From the NCBI RefSeq assembly GCF_011065895.1, contig NZ_JAALCR010000001.1, positions 496,001-560,000 of the forward strand: a stretch of 64,000 nt of DNA, in the 5' to 3' direction. A program made the translations under genes and the position numbers. The stretch's first letter is position 1. Every line of letters starts with the position of its first letter. The DNA comes from Paludisphaera rhizosphaerae. GTDB taxonomy: Bacteria > Planctomycetota > Planctomycetia > Isosphaerales > Isosphaeraceae. Below the pieces are notes generated by a model. It did not search any database. It saw only the letters and a list, made by a program, of their open reading frames with translations, and had not been told where the DNA came from. This document shows positions 9,484 through 18,250 of this stretch, in pieces.

Positions 9484-11460
9484 ATGAAGCATCGTATGAG
9501 GCTTCCGGATTGGACCCGACGGGCGGCGTTCGGCCTGTCGGCGCTGACGGCGTTCGCGATCGGCCCAATGCTCTTCGCGCAGGCTCCGGTCGGAGCCGGC
9601 GCCGACGCGCCAGCCGCGAATCCCACGGCCTCCTCGACGTTCGTCCCGGCCGCCGAGACTCGGCTCAAGAACGACGTCTCGTTCTTCGCCGCCGACGATC
9701 AGGAAGGCCGCGCGCCGGGGACGAAGGGGATTGAGGCCAGCGCCGAGTACATCGCCCGCCAGTTCCAGGAGTTGGGTCTCAAGCCCGCGCCCGGCGCCGA
9801 CGGGTACTTCCAGAAGTTCACCATCACGGGCCAGCCCCGGCTGGGCGAGCCGAACGAGATGCTCGCAAAAGGCCCAGACGGCGGCGAGATCAAGGGCGAG
9901 AGCCGGACCGACTTCAGCGCGCTGGCCATCGGTTCGTCGGGGTCTGTGAATGGAGCTCCCATCGTCTTCGCAGGCTACGGCATCACGGCCGATCAGCCGC
10001 AGAAGAACCTCAGCTATGACGACTACGCCGGCCTCGACGTGACCGGCAAGGTCGTGCTGGTGATCCGTCGCGAGCCTCAGCAGAACGATGAGAACAGCCC
10101 GTTCGACGGCAAGAAGACGACCAGCTTCGCCACCTTCCAGCACAAGGCGACGAACGCCTTCCAGCACGGGGCCGCGATGCTGCTGGTGGTCAACGACCTG
10201 GCGGGCCTCGGCGCTGAGCGGGACGCCCTGCTGAACCTGGGATCGGCCGGCCCTGACTCGATGTCCCGGCTGCCGGTCGTCCACGTCACCCGCGAATTCG
10301 CCGATCGCATCCTTAAGGCTGCGGGCGAGCCGTCGCTGGCGACCTTCGAGTCCGACATCGACACCGACCTCAAGCCGCGCTCACGCGAGTTGAAGGGGGT
10401 CTCGTTGACCAGCCGGATCACGATCGACCGCCCGTCGATCGAGACCAAGAACGTCGTGGGCGTCTTGGAAGGGGCGGGACCGAAGGCGAACGAGACGATC
10501 GTCGTGGGGGGGCACTATGACCACCTCGGCCGGGGAGGGTTGATGTCCGGCTCGCTGGCCTTCTTCTCCAGCGACATCCACAACGGCGCCGACGACAACG
10601 CCTCGGGCACTTCGATGGTGCTTGAACTGGCCCGCCGGCTGTCGGCCCGCCGCGATCCTCCGCCGCGCCGCATCGTCTTCATGACGTTCTCGGGCGAGGA
10701 GCGCGGGCTGCTGGGTTCGGAATACTACGTCGCCCACCCGCTCTTCCCGCTCGACTCCACCGTTCTCATGTTCAACTTCGACATGGTCGGCCGGATGGAC
10801 GGCAAGAATGAGCTGACCATGATCGGCACGGGCACGGCTCCAGGGTTCTCCGACCTGGTCGACGCGCTGGCGAAGGGGACGGGGATGACGATCAAGAAGG
10901 TCGCCGGGATGACCGACGGATTCGGCGGCAGCGACCACCAGCCGTTCTTCGGCAAGGATATCCCGGTCCTGTTTGCATTCACCGGCATCCACTCCGACTA
11001 CCACCGGCCCACCGACGACTGGCAGAAGATCAACTACGCGGGGATGGCGAAGATCGCCGATTACGCGGAGCTGATCCTGCTGGATCTCGTTCGTCGCCAG
11101 GAACGCCCCGAGTTCGTGCGGATGGCCGCCGGCCGCCACGGTGCGACCTCGTCGGTGGGCTCAGCCTCCGGCGGAATGAATGTGACGCTGGGCGTGATGC
11201 CCGACTACGCCGACGAGGCCAAGCAGGGAATGAAGCTCTCGGACGTCCGCGAAGGCGGCCCAGCCGCCAAGGCCGGAATCAAGGGGGGAGACGTGATCGT
11301 GGGCATCGGCGGCAAGCCGATCGCGACGATCTACGACTACATGGAGAGCCTTGGGCGTTACAAGCCGGGCGAGAAGGTCGACGTCCTCGTCAAACGCGAC
11401 GGCAAGGAATTGAAGCTCCCCGTGGAGCTGACCAAGTCCACCGCGTCGCCCCGACAATGA
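9484..11460 (+). CDS. Exported M28 aminopeptidase with PA and PDZ domains
   Basis: 658 residues with a signal peptide (LSALTAFAIGPMLFAQ). A PA insert occupies roughly residues 130-290. The M28 zinc residues are visible: GGHYDHLG near 343, GADDNASG near 368, the catalytic SGEERG near 402, NFDMVGR and SDHQPF. A PDZ domain ends the protein (EGGPAAKAGIKGGDVIVGIG). This is the usual layout of secreted di-zinc aminopeptidases that clear N-terminal residues from peptides. GAAAGGAA lies upstream of the ATG. The stop overlaps the start of the next gene (ATGA), implying translational coupling to the transporter lipoprotein. Confidence 0.92.
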   Translation: MKHRMRLPDWTRRAAFGLSALTAFAIGPMLFAQAPVGAGADAPAANPTASSTFVPAAETRLKNDVSFFAADDQEGRAPGTKGIEASAEYIARQFQELGLKPAPGADGYFQKFTITGQPRLGEPNEMLAKGPDGGEIKGESRTDFSALAIGSSGSVNGAPIVFAGYGITADQPQKNLSYDDYAGLDVTGKVVLVIRREPQQNDENSPFDGKKTTSFATFQHKATNAFQHGAAMLLVVNDLAGLGAERDALLNLGSAGPDSMSRLPVVHVTREFADRILKAAGEPSLATFESDIDTDLKPRSRELKGVSLTSRITIDRPSIETKNVVGVLEGAGPKANETIVVGGHYDHLGRGGLMSGSLAFFSSDIHNGADDNASGTSMVLELARRLSARRDPPPRRIVFMTFSGEERGLLGSEYYVAHPLFPLDSTVLMFNFDMVGRMDGKNELTMIGTGTAPGFSDLVDALAKGTGMTIKKVAGMTDGFGGSDHQPFFGKDIPVLFAFTGIHSDYHRPTDDWQKINYAGMAKIADYAELILLDLVRRQERPEFVRMAAGRHGATSSVGSASGGMNVTLGVMPDYADEAKQGMKLSDVREGGPAAKAGIKGGDVIVGIGGKPIATIYDYMESLGRYKPGEKVDVLVKRDGKELKLPVELTKSTASPRQ

Positions 11461-12713
11461 CGCCGAGGGCCGGACGAATCGCCGCGGCGCTGCTCGCCGT
11501 CCTTTTCGCGGGCTGCGCTGACGGCCGCTTGTCGGGGCTCGCCTCGCCGGAGGACGACGATCGCTTCCGCATCGCGACGAGTTGGCCGCGTCCTGACCGC
11601 GCTCGTCTGGCGAAGGAATTCGCCGACTGGCTGGTCGAACATCGCGATGAGGTCAACCTGAACGTCGGAGCGATCGCCTGGGTTGAGACGTCCGAAAACG
11701 GGCCGACCGCACGCGATCTTCGGAGTCTCGCACCGCCGCCCGACGTTCTGCTCGGCGGTCCGGTCGCAGGCTATGCGCGGCTCGCTTCGGAAGGCCGTCT
11801 GGAAAGCCTTGGCGATGGTGCGCCGCGGCCGTTCTGGGTCGTCAGCCGAAGCACCCCGATCGGCTTGCCGGAAGCCTCGAATCGGCTCGCGCTGGCCGAC
11901 CCGCGCGAAGACGCCGAAGCCCTCGCCTGGTGCCTGGGCCGAACCGACGCTGAAGGGTGGTCCAGGGGATATGCGGGACTGCTCGATCTCTATGGCTCGA
12001 CCTCCAGCGACGTCGGCTGGCGCAGCGGATCGGCGCGGGCGGACCTTGAGTCGGGCCGGGCCGATCGGACGGTGGGCGTCCTGGAGAACTCTCCGTTTCA
12101 TTATGAAGAGGGTGCGGGGGTGCCTCGCGGAGCGCGCAGGTCAAAGGCCGCGCGAGCTTTCCTGCGGTTCCTCGTCGAGCGCCAAGGGGCGAGGATGGGA
12201 CCGGAACTCGAGGGGCCGAATGCCGCCGGCGCCACGGCCGACGTTGAAAGTCTGGCCGCCGACCTGCTGGGAGCGACGCTCGTCGACGCCCGCGAGGAAC
12301 TCGCGACGGCTGTGGCGGCCGTCCGAAAGGCCGGCTCGCCCGTCTGGGCGTTGGAACGGCTCACGCAGCCGCCCCCCTGGCCGCCGGCCTCCATCGAGAA
12401 GCTGCTGGAGCGAGGCGGCGAACGGGGGCTGGCCCTCGTCGAGACCCTGATGAACCAGGTCGCCCCCGACCCCGGCCTGCGCGACTGGCTCGCCCGAAAC
12501 TGGCTCAAGCCCCGGCGCGATCTGGATCGCGAGGTATTTGCGGAGATCGCCGGTGTGGACGGCGGCCGACTCGCCCGCGAGCCGCGCTTCCGCGCCTGGC
12601 TGAGAGCCGAGTGGACGCAGTGGGCCCGTCAGCGTTACCGTTGGGTGGCGCGGCTGGCCGCCGCTTCCCCGACCAGGTCGAATCCGCCCGTCTCCGTCCC
12701 GAGCGAATCATGA
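11457..12713 (+). CDS. Putative substrate-binding lipoprotein of an ABC importer
   Basis: 418 residues. The N-terminus is a lipoprotein signal (AALLAVLFAGCADG, Cys at the predicted cleavage site). The body carries features of extracellular solute-binding proteins (FRIATSWPRPDRARLAKEF, PPPDVLLGGPVAGYARLA), though similarity is weak and the ligand cannot be named. Coupling by four-base overlaps to the peptidase before and the ATPase after, and a binding-protein-type permease 1.4 kb downstream, argue for a Fe(III)/thiamine-class importer. The C-terminal 100 residues are rich in Arg, Trp and Glu and match nothing I know. Confidence 0.6.
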   Translation: MTPRAGRIAAALLAVLFAGCADGRLSGLASPEDDDRFRIATSWPRPDRARLAKEFADWLVEHRDEVNLNVGAIAWVETSENGPTARDLRSLAPPPDVLLGGPVAGYARLASEGRLESLGDGAPRPFWVVSRSTPIGLPEASNRLALADPREDAEALAWCLGRTDAEGWSRGYAGLLDLYGSTSSDVGWRSGSARADLESGRADRTVGVLENSPFHYEEGAGVPRGARRSKAARAFLRFLVERQGARMGPELEGPNAAGATADVESLAADLLGATLVDAREELATAVAAVRKAGSPVWALERLTQPPPWPPASIEKLLERGGERGLALVETLMNQVAPDPGLRDWLARNWLKPRRDLDREVFAEIAGVDGGRLAREPRFRAWLRAEWTQWARQRYRWVARLAAASPTRSNPPVSVPSES

Positions 12714-13816
12714 TCCGCGTCATCGCCGAGGGTCTCGTCAAACGCTACGGCCGCGTGGCGGCCGTCGACCACGCCTCGCTCCAACTTCCAGCCGGCGAGT
12801 TGACCTGCCTCCTCGGGCCGCCGGGCGCGGGAAAGTCCACGTTCGCCAGACTCCTCGCCGGCCTTGACCCCGTGGACGACGGCGAGATCTACCTGGGCGA
12901 CCGCATGGTGCAGGCCGTCCCCGCCGCGGAGCGCGGCGTGGGCATGGTTTTCCGCGATCACGCCCTCTGGCCGGGCCTCTCGGTCAGGGACAACGTCGAC
13001 TACCCGCTGAAGACCCAGGGCGTTGCCAGCCGAGAGCGCCGGCCGAGGGTCGACGAAGCCCTCGCCGCGCTTCGAGTCGATACGTTGGCCGACCTCCGTC
13101 CGGAAGCCCTCTCCCCCGGTCAGTCGCTCCGAGTGGCGTTGGCTCGTGCGTTGGTGACGCGGCCCGACCTGCTGATCCTCGACGAGCCCATGTTCAGGAT
13201 CGATCCCCAGGACCGCGAGGAAGCCTGGGACGAGATCCGCCGCGCCCGAGTCGAATCGGGAGTGACCACACTGCTGCTGACTTCCGACGTTTCGGAGGCC
13301 CTTTCGCGGGCCGATCGGCTGGCGGTGATCGACCTTGGACGCATCCTTCAGACCGGGACGCCCCAGGAGCTTTACAACCAACCCGTCGACGTCTTCGTCG
13401 CGCGACTCCTCGGGCCCACGAACCTGCTCCAGGGGCAGGTCGACGGCGCCGGCCACAACCAGGGCCGCCAGGAAGTCGTGGTACGAACGCCCGTGGGACG
13501 CCTCGTCTGCCGGACGAATCTGGGCGGCCTCGCCCCGTCGGCTCCGGTCACGGTTTGCATCCGGCCGGAGTCGCTCTCCATCGGACCGGGCGTCCCCAGC
13601 GACGCCAACCGATTCCCGGCGACCATCGAACGGATCACGTTCCAGGGCTCGACGCGCCGCGTCCTGCTTCGCGGCCCCGGCGATTGGCCTGTCGTCGCCC
13701 TGGCTCTCCAAAGCCATTCAGGTCACATTCGCGAGGGCCAGGGGGTGACGCTCTCGATCGCTCCCGAGAACGTCGCCCTCCTGCTCGGCAAATACGCCGT
13801 CGGCGGCGGAGGATAA
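12710..13816 (+). CDS. ABC transporter ATPase with altered Q- and H-loops
   Basis: 368 residues, ATG inside the stop of the previous gene (ATGA). Walker A is GPPGAGKST (36-44), the signature is LSPGQ (134-138), and Walker B LLILDEP (154-160) keeps the catalytic Glu. A C-terminal TOBE-like half begins near residue 235, as in FbpC/PotA-type importers. Three catalytic-cycle positions differ from the family: the Q-loop Gln is Arg (VFRD, 82), the H-loop His is Ser (TSDVSEAL, 192) and the D-loop is MFRID. ATP hydrolysis could be slow or lost. It pairs with the neighbouring lipoprotein and permease. Confidence 0.88.
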   Translation: MIRVIAEGLVKRYGRVAAVDHASLQLPAGELTCLLGPPGAGKSTFARLLAGLDPVDDGEIYLGDRMVQAVPAAERGVGMVFRDHALWPGLSVRDNVDYPLKTQGVASRERRPRVDEALAALRVDTLADLRPEALSPGQSLRVALARALVTRPDLLILDEPMFRIDPQDREEAWDEIRRARVESGVTTLLLTSDVSEALSRADRLAVIDLGRILQTGTPQELYNQPVDVFVARLLGPTNLLQGQVDGAGHNQGRQEVVVRTPVGRLVCRTNLGGLAPSAPVTVCIRPESLSIGPGVPSDANRFPATIERITFQGSTRRVLLRGPGDWPVVALALQSHSGHIREGQGVTLSIAPENVALLLGKYAVGGGG

Positions 13817-13886
13817 AGCGTCGACTTTTTGGATTGCACCAGGCGGAGGAGAACGGAGACGGGCCCCCGTTCCTGTTTCGCATTCT

Positions 13887-13966
13887 CGAAGGGGCACCGC
13901 TCGTGGGCGCCCAATCGCCATCGAATGCCCACGGCGATCGGGGCGCCCACAAGGGGCGCCCCTACG
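13887..13966. repeat. Imperfect inverted-repeat element between convergent genes
   Basis: Two arms of about 33 bases (13887-13919 and 13933-13966) form an imperfect palindrome. The core of one arm is GTGGGCGCCC; the other contains GGGCGCCCAC. The element fills the space between the convergent ATPase and oxidoreductase genes and could act as a two-way terminator. Its GGGGCGCCCC-rich form is of the kind that occurs in many dispersed copies in some genomes. Confidence 0.6.
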
Positions 13967-13998
13967 AATCGGGGTCACCCGATCGGTCGGCTCCAGAT

Positions 13999-15009
13999 TC
14001 ACACCTTGATCACGACCTTGCCGAAGTGCGACCCGCTCTCCAGGTGACGCAGGGCGTCGACGGCCTGTTCGAACGGGAAGACGCGGTCGATCACCGGCTT
14101 GATCTGGTGGAACTCGATCGCTCGCAGCATGTCCTCGAACATCGACCGTGAACCCACGAAGACGCCCTGAAGGCGGATGCCTCGGATCAGGATGGGAACC
14201 GGATCAACGCCCGGGCCTGCGCCGCTCAGAACGCCGATCATCGCGACCTTTCCTCCTGTCCTCACCGCACGAAGGGACTTCGGAAGCGTCCCCGCGCCGC
14301 CAAGTTCGACGACGAGGTCCGCACCAACTCCGCCGGTCATGGCGCGGACGGGCTTCTCCCAGTCGGGCGTCGACTTGTAGTTGATCGTCTCCGCCGCGCC
14401 CATGGAGCGAGCCCGTTCGAGCTTGGCGTCGCTGCTGGATGTGACGATCACCCGCAAGCCGGCGAGCTTGCCGAACTGAAGGGCGAAGATCGAGACGCCG
14501 CCCGTTCCCTGGGTCACGATCGTTTGTCCCGGCCGGACGCCGCCCGTCTCAAACAGCGCGTGCCAGGCGGTCACCCCAGCGCAGGGTAGGGTCGCGGCTT
14601 CCTCAAAGGTCAACGAATCGGGCAGGCCGATCAGGCCGCATTCAGGGAGGACGACCTCCTCGGCCAGCATGCCGGGGATCTCGCCGCCGAGCGCCGATTT
14701 CGCCTTGAAGTCGTCGACCGGGCCGTCGACCCAACGGGCCATGAAGTTGCACGAGACTCGATCGCCCGGCTTGAACCGCGAAGCCCCAGGCCCGTTCTCC
14801 ACGACCTCCCCGGCGCCGTCGGACATCGGCACGAGCGGCAGCTTGAAGTGGGGGTTGTACTGGCCTTTCGAGATCATCAGGTCCCGGAAGTTGAGCGAGG
14901 CGGCGCGAACGCGCACCAGGACCTCGCCCGGGCCCGGCTTCGGCGTCGGGACATCGGCGAGTCTCCATCCCTCGGGCCCGCTGAAATCGTGCAGATGGTA
15001 AGCTCTCAT
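13999..15009 (-). CDS. Zinc-type alcohol dehydrogenase-like oxidoreductase (MDR family)
   Basis: 336 residues from the ATG preceded by GGAGG. The N-terminal GroES-like fold has GPGEVLVRVRAASLNFRDLM and PLVPMSDGAGEV; the Rossmann fold has TQGTGGVSIFALQFGKLAG and GGVGADLVVELGG. The structural and catalytic zinc cysteines of classical alcohol dehydrogenases are not apparent, so it is closer to the NAD(P)-dependent quinone-oxidoreductase branch. It lies antisense inside the ABC transporter cluster, separating the ATPase from the permease, and is probably an inserted, independent gene. Confidence 0.88.
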   Translation of the reverse strand: MRAYHLHDFSGPEGWRLADVPTPKPGPGEVLVRVRAASLNFRDLMISKGQYNPHFKLPLVPMSDGAGEVVENGPGASRFKPGDRVSCNFMARWVDGPVDDFKAKSALGGEIPGMLAEEVVLPECGLIGLPDSLTFEEAATLPCAGVTAWHALFETGGVRPGQTIVTQGTGGVSIFALQFGKLAGLRVIVTSSSDAKLERARSMGAAETINYKSTPDWEKPVRAMTGGVGADLVVELGGAGTLPKSLRAVRTGGKVAMIGVLSGAGPGVDPVPILIRGIRLQGVFVGSRSMFEDMLRAIEFHQIKPVIDRVFPFEQAVDALRHLESGSHFGKVVIKV

Positions 15010-15168
15010 CCTATTGAACCTCCACTCGGATCGGCGGCGGTCGTTCGCCGCCCGACAGCCCAAGCGTAGGCGCGGACTCCTCGATTGGCCAGCCCCGGCG
15101 ACTGGCCCCGGGCTCGCGCTGGCTGCTAGGATGGGACGTCGTCAGGCTGTGGAACCGCGGGGACGCCG

Positions 15169-16887
15169 TTGATTCGTCGCGTTGAAGGATGGTTTTCGTC
15201 GATCGCGCTGGGGGTGCTCGCCGTGGGCCCCCTGGCGGCGCTGGGGGTTTGTGCGCTCACCGATATCGGACCGGGGGGCGACTCGCGGGCGTCGCTGTTT
15301 CCGGCGGCCGTCCTGGTGCTCGACCCTTTCGTCTGGACGTGCTTCCGCGACAGCGCGGCGGTCGCCGGGCTTGCGGCGTTGGCGGCCGTGCTGGGGGGCG
15401 TGTTCGTGGGCCGGCTGATCGGTGAATCCGGCGGCCCGATCCGCGAGGCGGCCGTCCTGATGCTGACCGCTCTGGCCGTCTCCCCGCCCACCGTCCTGGC
15501 GTTGGCGACGGCCAGCGTGATCGACGCCTCCCCAGAGGGCCGGCCGCAGCTCCCTGCCTCGCTCGGCCAGTCGCGGTTTCTTCCGGCCGATCCCGGTTGG
15601 CCGGCCTGGCTGCTCGCTGCGGCCCTTCCCGGTGTGGCCGCCGGCGCATTGTCTTATGCGGCGGCCCTCGGTCGCCTCGACCCTTCCTGGCGAGACGCCG
15701 CCAGACTGGCCGGAGGCGCGGGAGCCCGGGGGTGGAAACGACTGGCCTGGCCCCTGCTCCGGCCGACGATGGGCCGAACCGCGGCCGTCGTCTTCGCCTG
15801 GACGCTCGCCGACCCAGGACCACCGCTGATTCTCGGCCTGCGGCGGACGCTTGGGAGCCAGATCGTCCTGGCGGCGGTCGGCGAGGACCCATTCCCAGGG
15901 CTGGCGTTTCTCGGACTGCTTGCCGTCGCCGCCTGCGCCGTCGTCCGCGCCGGACTGCGGGTCTGGTCTGGGCCCGACCGTCTGGAGCCCGCGAATGGAG
16001 GGAGCGACCTGCAGATCCGTCGCGAACCTGCCCCTTCACGAGTGCTCGCGCCGGCTGCGATTCTCTTCACGTGTTCATTGCTGATCCTGGCCGTCGTGAT
16101 CGGAGTCGGCCGCGGGATGAAGGGGATCACCGAGGCGTCGGCTTCGCGAGGGACGACGATCGGGGCGGTTCTGGCCGACCCAACGGTCCGCCACGTCCTG
16201 AGCCGCTCGTTGATTCTGGGTCTCGGAGCGGCACTTCTGGCCGCTGTGGCCGGACGCCTGCTGGAACGCTTCGCGGCGACGGCGGGGGCTGCGGCGTCGG
16301 GCCGATTTCGACGGCTGTCTCGACTTCTCGCACCTCCGCCGCTGGTCGCCGGAATCATCGTCCCCGCTCTGGCTCGTTTGATCCGGCTGTCCGCGGCGTC
16401 CGGCCTGATTGCCCCCTCGCCCGCGCTCGCGGAGTTGGCTGCGTGGCTCGACGGCGATCGCGTCCCGCTGGCCGCGGCGATGCTGGCCGTCGCGGCAGCG
16501 ATGATCGTCGCCCGCCTGGAAGACCGACCGCCCCGAACGTCTGAAGCAAACCGGGGCGCGGCGTTAGATGCCGCCGTCCTGGCCGGCGCCGGCCGGCGGC
16601 GAGCGCGACGGCTCGCCCTTGGAACGGCGTTCGGCGCCGGCTGGCGCGGGCTGGCGGCGGACGCAGCGATGGCTTCGGCCTGCATCGCGCCGGCGGTCCT
16701 GCTGCTGGCCTCTCCCCAAACCGCCACAATCGGCCCGGCGGTGCTCCTCTTCCACGAGCGCCCCGACGGCGGAGCCGCCATCGCGGCGTTTCTGGCGGTC
16801 GTCGCCTGGGTCCTGTCGGTCGCCTCCGCCATGATCCGCCCAAACCCCCGTCGAATCGCCTCGACGATCGAGGGCGCTGGCGCGTAG
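15169..16887 (+). CDS. ABC importer permease, two fused halves
   Basis: 572 residues from a TTG start, about twelve hydrophobic segments in two halves. The first half has an EAA-like loop that contacts the ATPase (RDAARLAGGAGARGWKRLAW, PLLRP). The second half repeats the plan (DAAVLAGAGRRRARRLALGT), matching FbpB/ThiP-type permeases with two fused domains. It belongs with the lipoprotein and ATPase at 11.5-13.8 kb, although an antisense gene now separates them. The substrate is unknown; Fe(III) or thiamine class is inference from the architecture. The second EAA loop is less conserved. Confidence 0.8.
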   Translation: MIRRVEGWFSSIALGVLAVGPLAALGVCALTDIGPGGDSRASLFPAAVLVLDPFVWTCFRDSAAVAGLAALAAVLGGVFVGRLIGESGGPIREAAVLMLTALAVSPPTVLALATASVIDASPEGRPQLPASLGQSRFLPADPGWPAWLLAAALPGVAAGALSYAAALGRLDPSWRDAARLAGGAGARGWKRLAWPLLRPTMGRTAAVVFAWTLADPGPPLILGLRRTLGSQIVLAAVGEDPFPGLAFLGLLAVAACAVVRAGLRVWSGPDRLEPANGGSDLQIRREPAPSRVLAPAAILFTCSLLILAVVIGVGRGMKGITEASASRGTTIGAVLADPTVRHVLSRSLILGLGAALLAAVAGRLLERFAATAGAAASGRFRRLSRLLAPPPLVAGIIVPALARLIRLSAASGLIAPSPALAELAAWLDGDRVPLAAAMLAVAAAMIVARLEDRPPRTSEANRGAALDAAVLAGAGRRRARRLALGTAFGAGWRGLAADAAMASACIAPAVLLLASPQTATIGPAVLLFHERPDGGAAIAAFLAVVAWVLSVASAMIRPNPRRIASTIEGAGA

Positions 16888-16966
16888 AATCGTGGGGATT
16901 CGAAACCGACGGCATCCTTGCCAGACAATCGGGAGAGCGGGCCGAAACCAGGCCCCGGGAGCGACG

Positions 16967-18127
16967 ATGGGCACGGCGAAACTGGCGCTCGAAGACGGCT
17001 CGGTGTTTACGGGCCGCTCGTTTGGAGCGCAGGGCGAGATCGACGGCGAGGTCGTGTTCAACACGAGCATGACCGGCTACCAGGAGATCCTCACCGACCC
17101 CTCGTACCACGGCCAGATCGTGGCCATGACCTACCCCCAAATCGGCAACTACGGCGTCAACGCCGGCGACGCCGAGAGCCGCAAGCCGTGGGTCCGCGGC
17201 TTCGTCGTCCGTGAGCTTTCCGCCCGCGTCAGCAACTTCCGGGCAGAGAAGTCCCTGGAAGACTACCTGGCCGAAAACGGCGTCATCGGCGTGGAAGGGA
17301 TCGACACCCGCGCCCTCGTGAAGCTGACCCGCGTCCAGGGGGCCATGAAGGGAATCCTGTCGACCACCGACCTCGACGACGCCAGCCTGGTCGCCAAGGC
17401 CAAGGCCAGTCCGGGCCTGGTCGGCCGCGACATCGTTCGCGACGTCATGCCCCACGACGCCGCCGTCTGGGAACCTGGCCTCGATCAGAAGTACATTTTC
17501 GACGCCTCGGGCCAGGGGAAGGTCGGAGCCCACCCGCAAATCAACAGCGGCAAACGCCCTCACGTCGTGGCGATGGACTTCGGCATGAAGTGGAACATCC
17601 CCCGCCACCTCGTCGACATCGGCTGTCGAGTGACGGTGGTCCCTGGGTCGACACCGGCCGAGGCGATCCTGGAACACCAGCCGGACGGCGTCTTCATCTC
17701 GAACGGCCCCGGAGACCCCGCCCCGCTCGTCGAGGCCACCCAGACCATCAAGACCCTGATCCGCTCGGCCGCCGATTCCCGGGGCGTCCCCATCTTCGGG
17801 ATCTGCCTGGGTCATCAGTTGCTCGGCCAGGCCTTCGGGGCGAAAACGTTCAAGCTCAAGTTCGGCCATCGCGGGGCGAATCATCCCGTCCGCAACGAGG
17901 CTAACGGCAAGATCGAGATCACCACCCAGAACCACGGGTTCGCCGTCGATCCCGCGACGCTCCCCGCCGACGTCGTCGCCAGCCACGTCAATCTGAACGA
18001 CCAGACGCTGGAAGGGCTGCGGCACTCCCGCCTCCCTATCTTCAGCGTCCAGTATCACCCGGAGGCCTCCGCCGGCCCCCACGACAGCCAGTACCTCTTC
18101 GACGAGTTCCGGGCGGCGATGGGTTGA
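16967..18127 (+). CDS. carA: Carbamoyl-phosphate synthase small (glutaminase) subunit
   Basis: 386 residues. CarA hydrolyses glutamine and passes ammonia to CarB, supplying carbamoyl phosphate for pyrimidine and arginine synthesis in the cytoplasm. The N-terminal CPSase small domain has the typical GEVVFNTSMTGYQEILTDPS. The glutaminase domain has the nucleophile C280 in GICLGHQ, and the His/Glu pair in YHPEAS. The start ATG is preceded by CGGGAG six bases away; longer forms upstream lack a ribosome site. carB is not in the window. The gap of 80 bases after the permease suggests its own promoter or read-through. Confidence 0.97.
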   Translation: MGTAKLALEDGSVFTGRSFGAQGEIDGEVVFNTSMTGYQEILTDPSYHGQIVAMTYPQIGNYGVNAGDAESRKPWVRGFVVRELSARVSNFRAEKSLEDYLAENGVIGVEGIDTRALVKLTRVQGAMKGILSTTDLDDASLVAKAKASPGLVGRDIVRDVMPHDAAVWEPGLDQKYIFDASGQGKVGAHPQINSGKRPHVVAMDFGMKWNIPRHLVDIGCRVTVVPGSTPAEAILEHQPDGVFISNGPGDPAPLVEATQTIKTLIRSAADSRGVPIFGICLGHQLLGQAFGAKTFKLKFGHRGANHPVRNEANGKIEITTQNHGFAVDPATLPADVVASHVNLNDQTLEGLRHSRLPIFSVQYHPEASAGPHDSQYLFDEFRAAMG

Positions 18128-18159
18128 GACGGCGGCCGAATTAGGCCGACCCGAACTCA

Positions 18160-18188
18160 TTGACGGGGTTCTTTGCGTCCTGTAGTCT
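18160..18188 (+). promoter_or_regulatory. Candidate promoter for purA-uppS
   Basis: TTGACG, 17 bases, TAGTCT with an extended-10 TG. The expected start near 18195 gives a leader of about 56 bases before the GTG start of purA. Confidence 0.55.
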
Positions 18189-18250
18189 GTGACTTTACGA
18201 TACCAAGCGACCGCAATGATCGGTCGCTGACCGCCCGGGGAGTGTGCGCC

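Noticed and set aside
13718-14002. Short minus-strand frames over the 13.9 kb element (GAPCGRP-type translation)
   Set aside because: They translate a palindromic repeat; such peptides are artefacts of the repeat.
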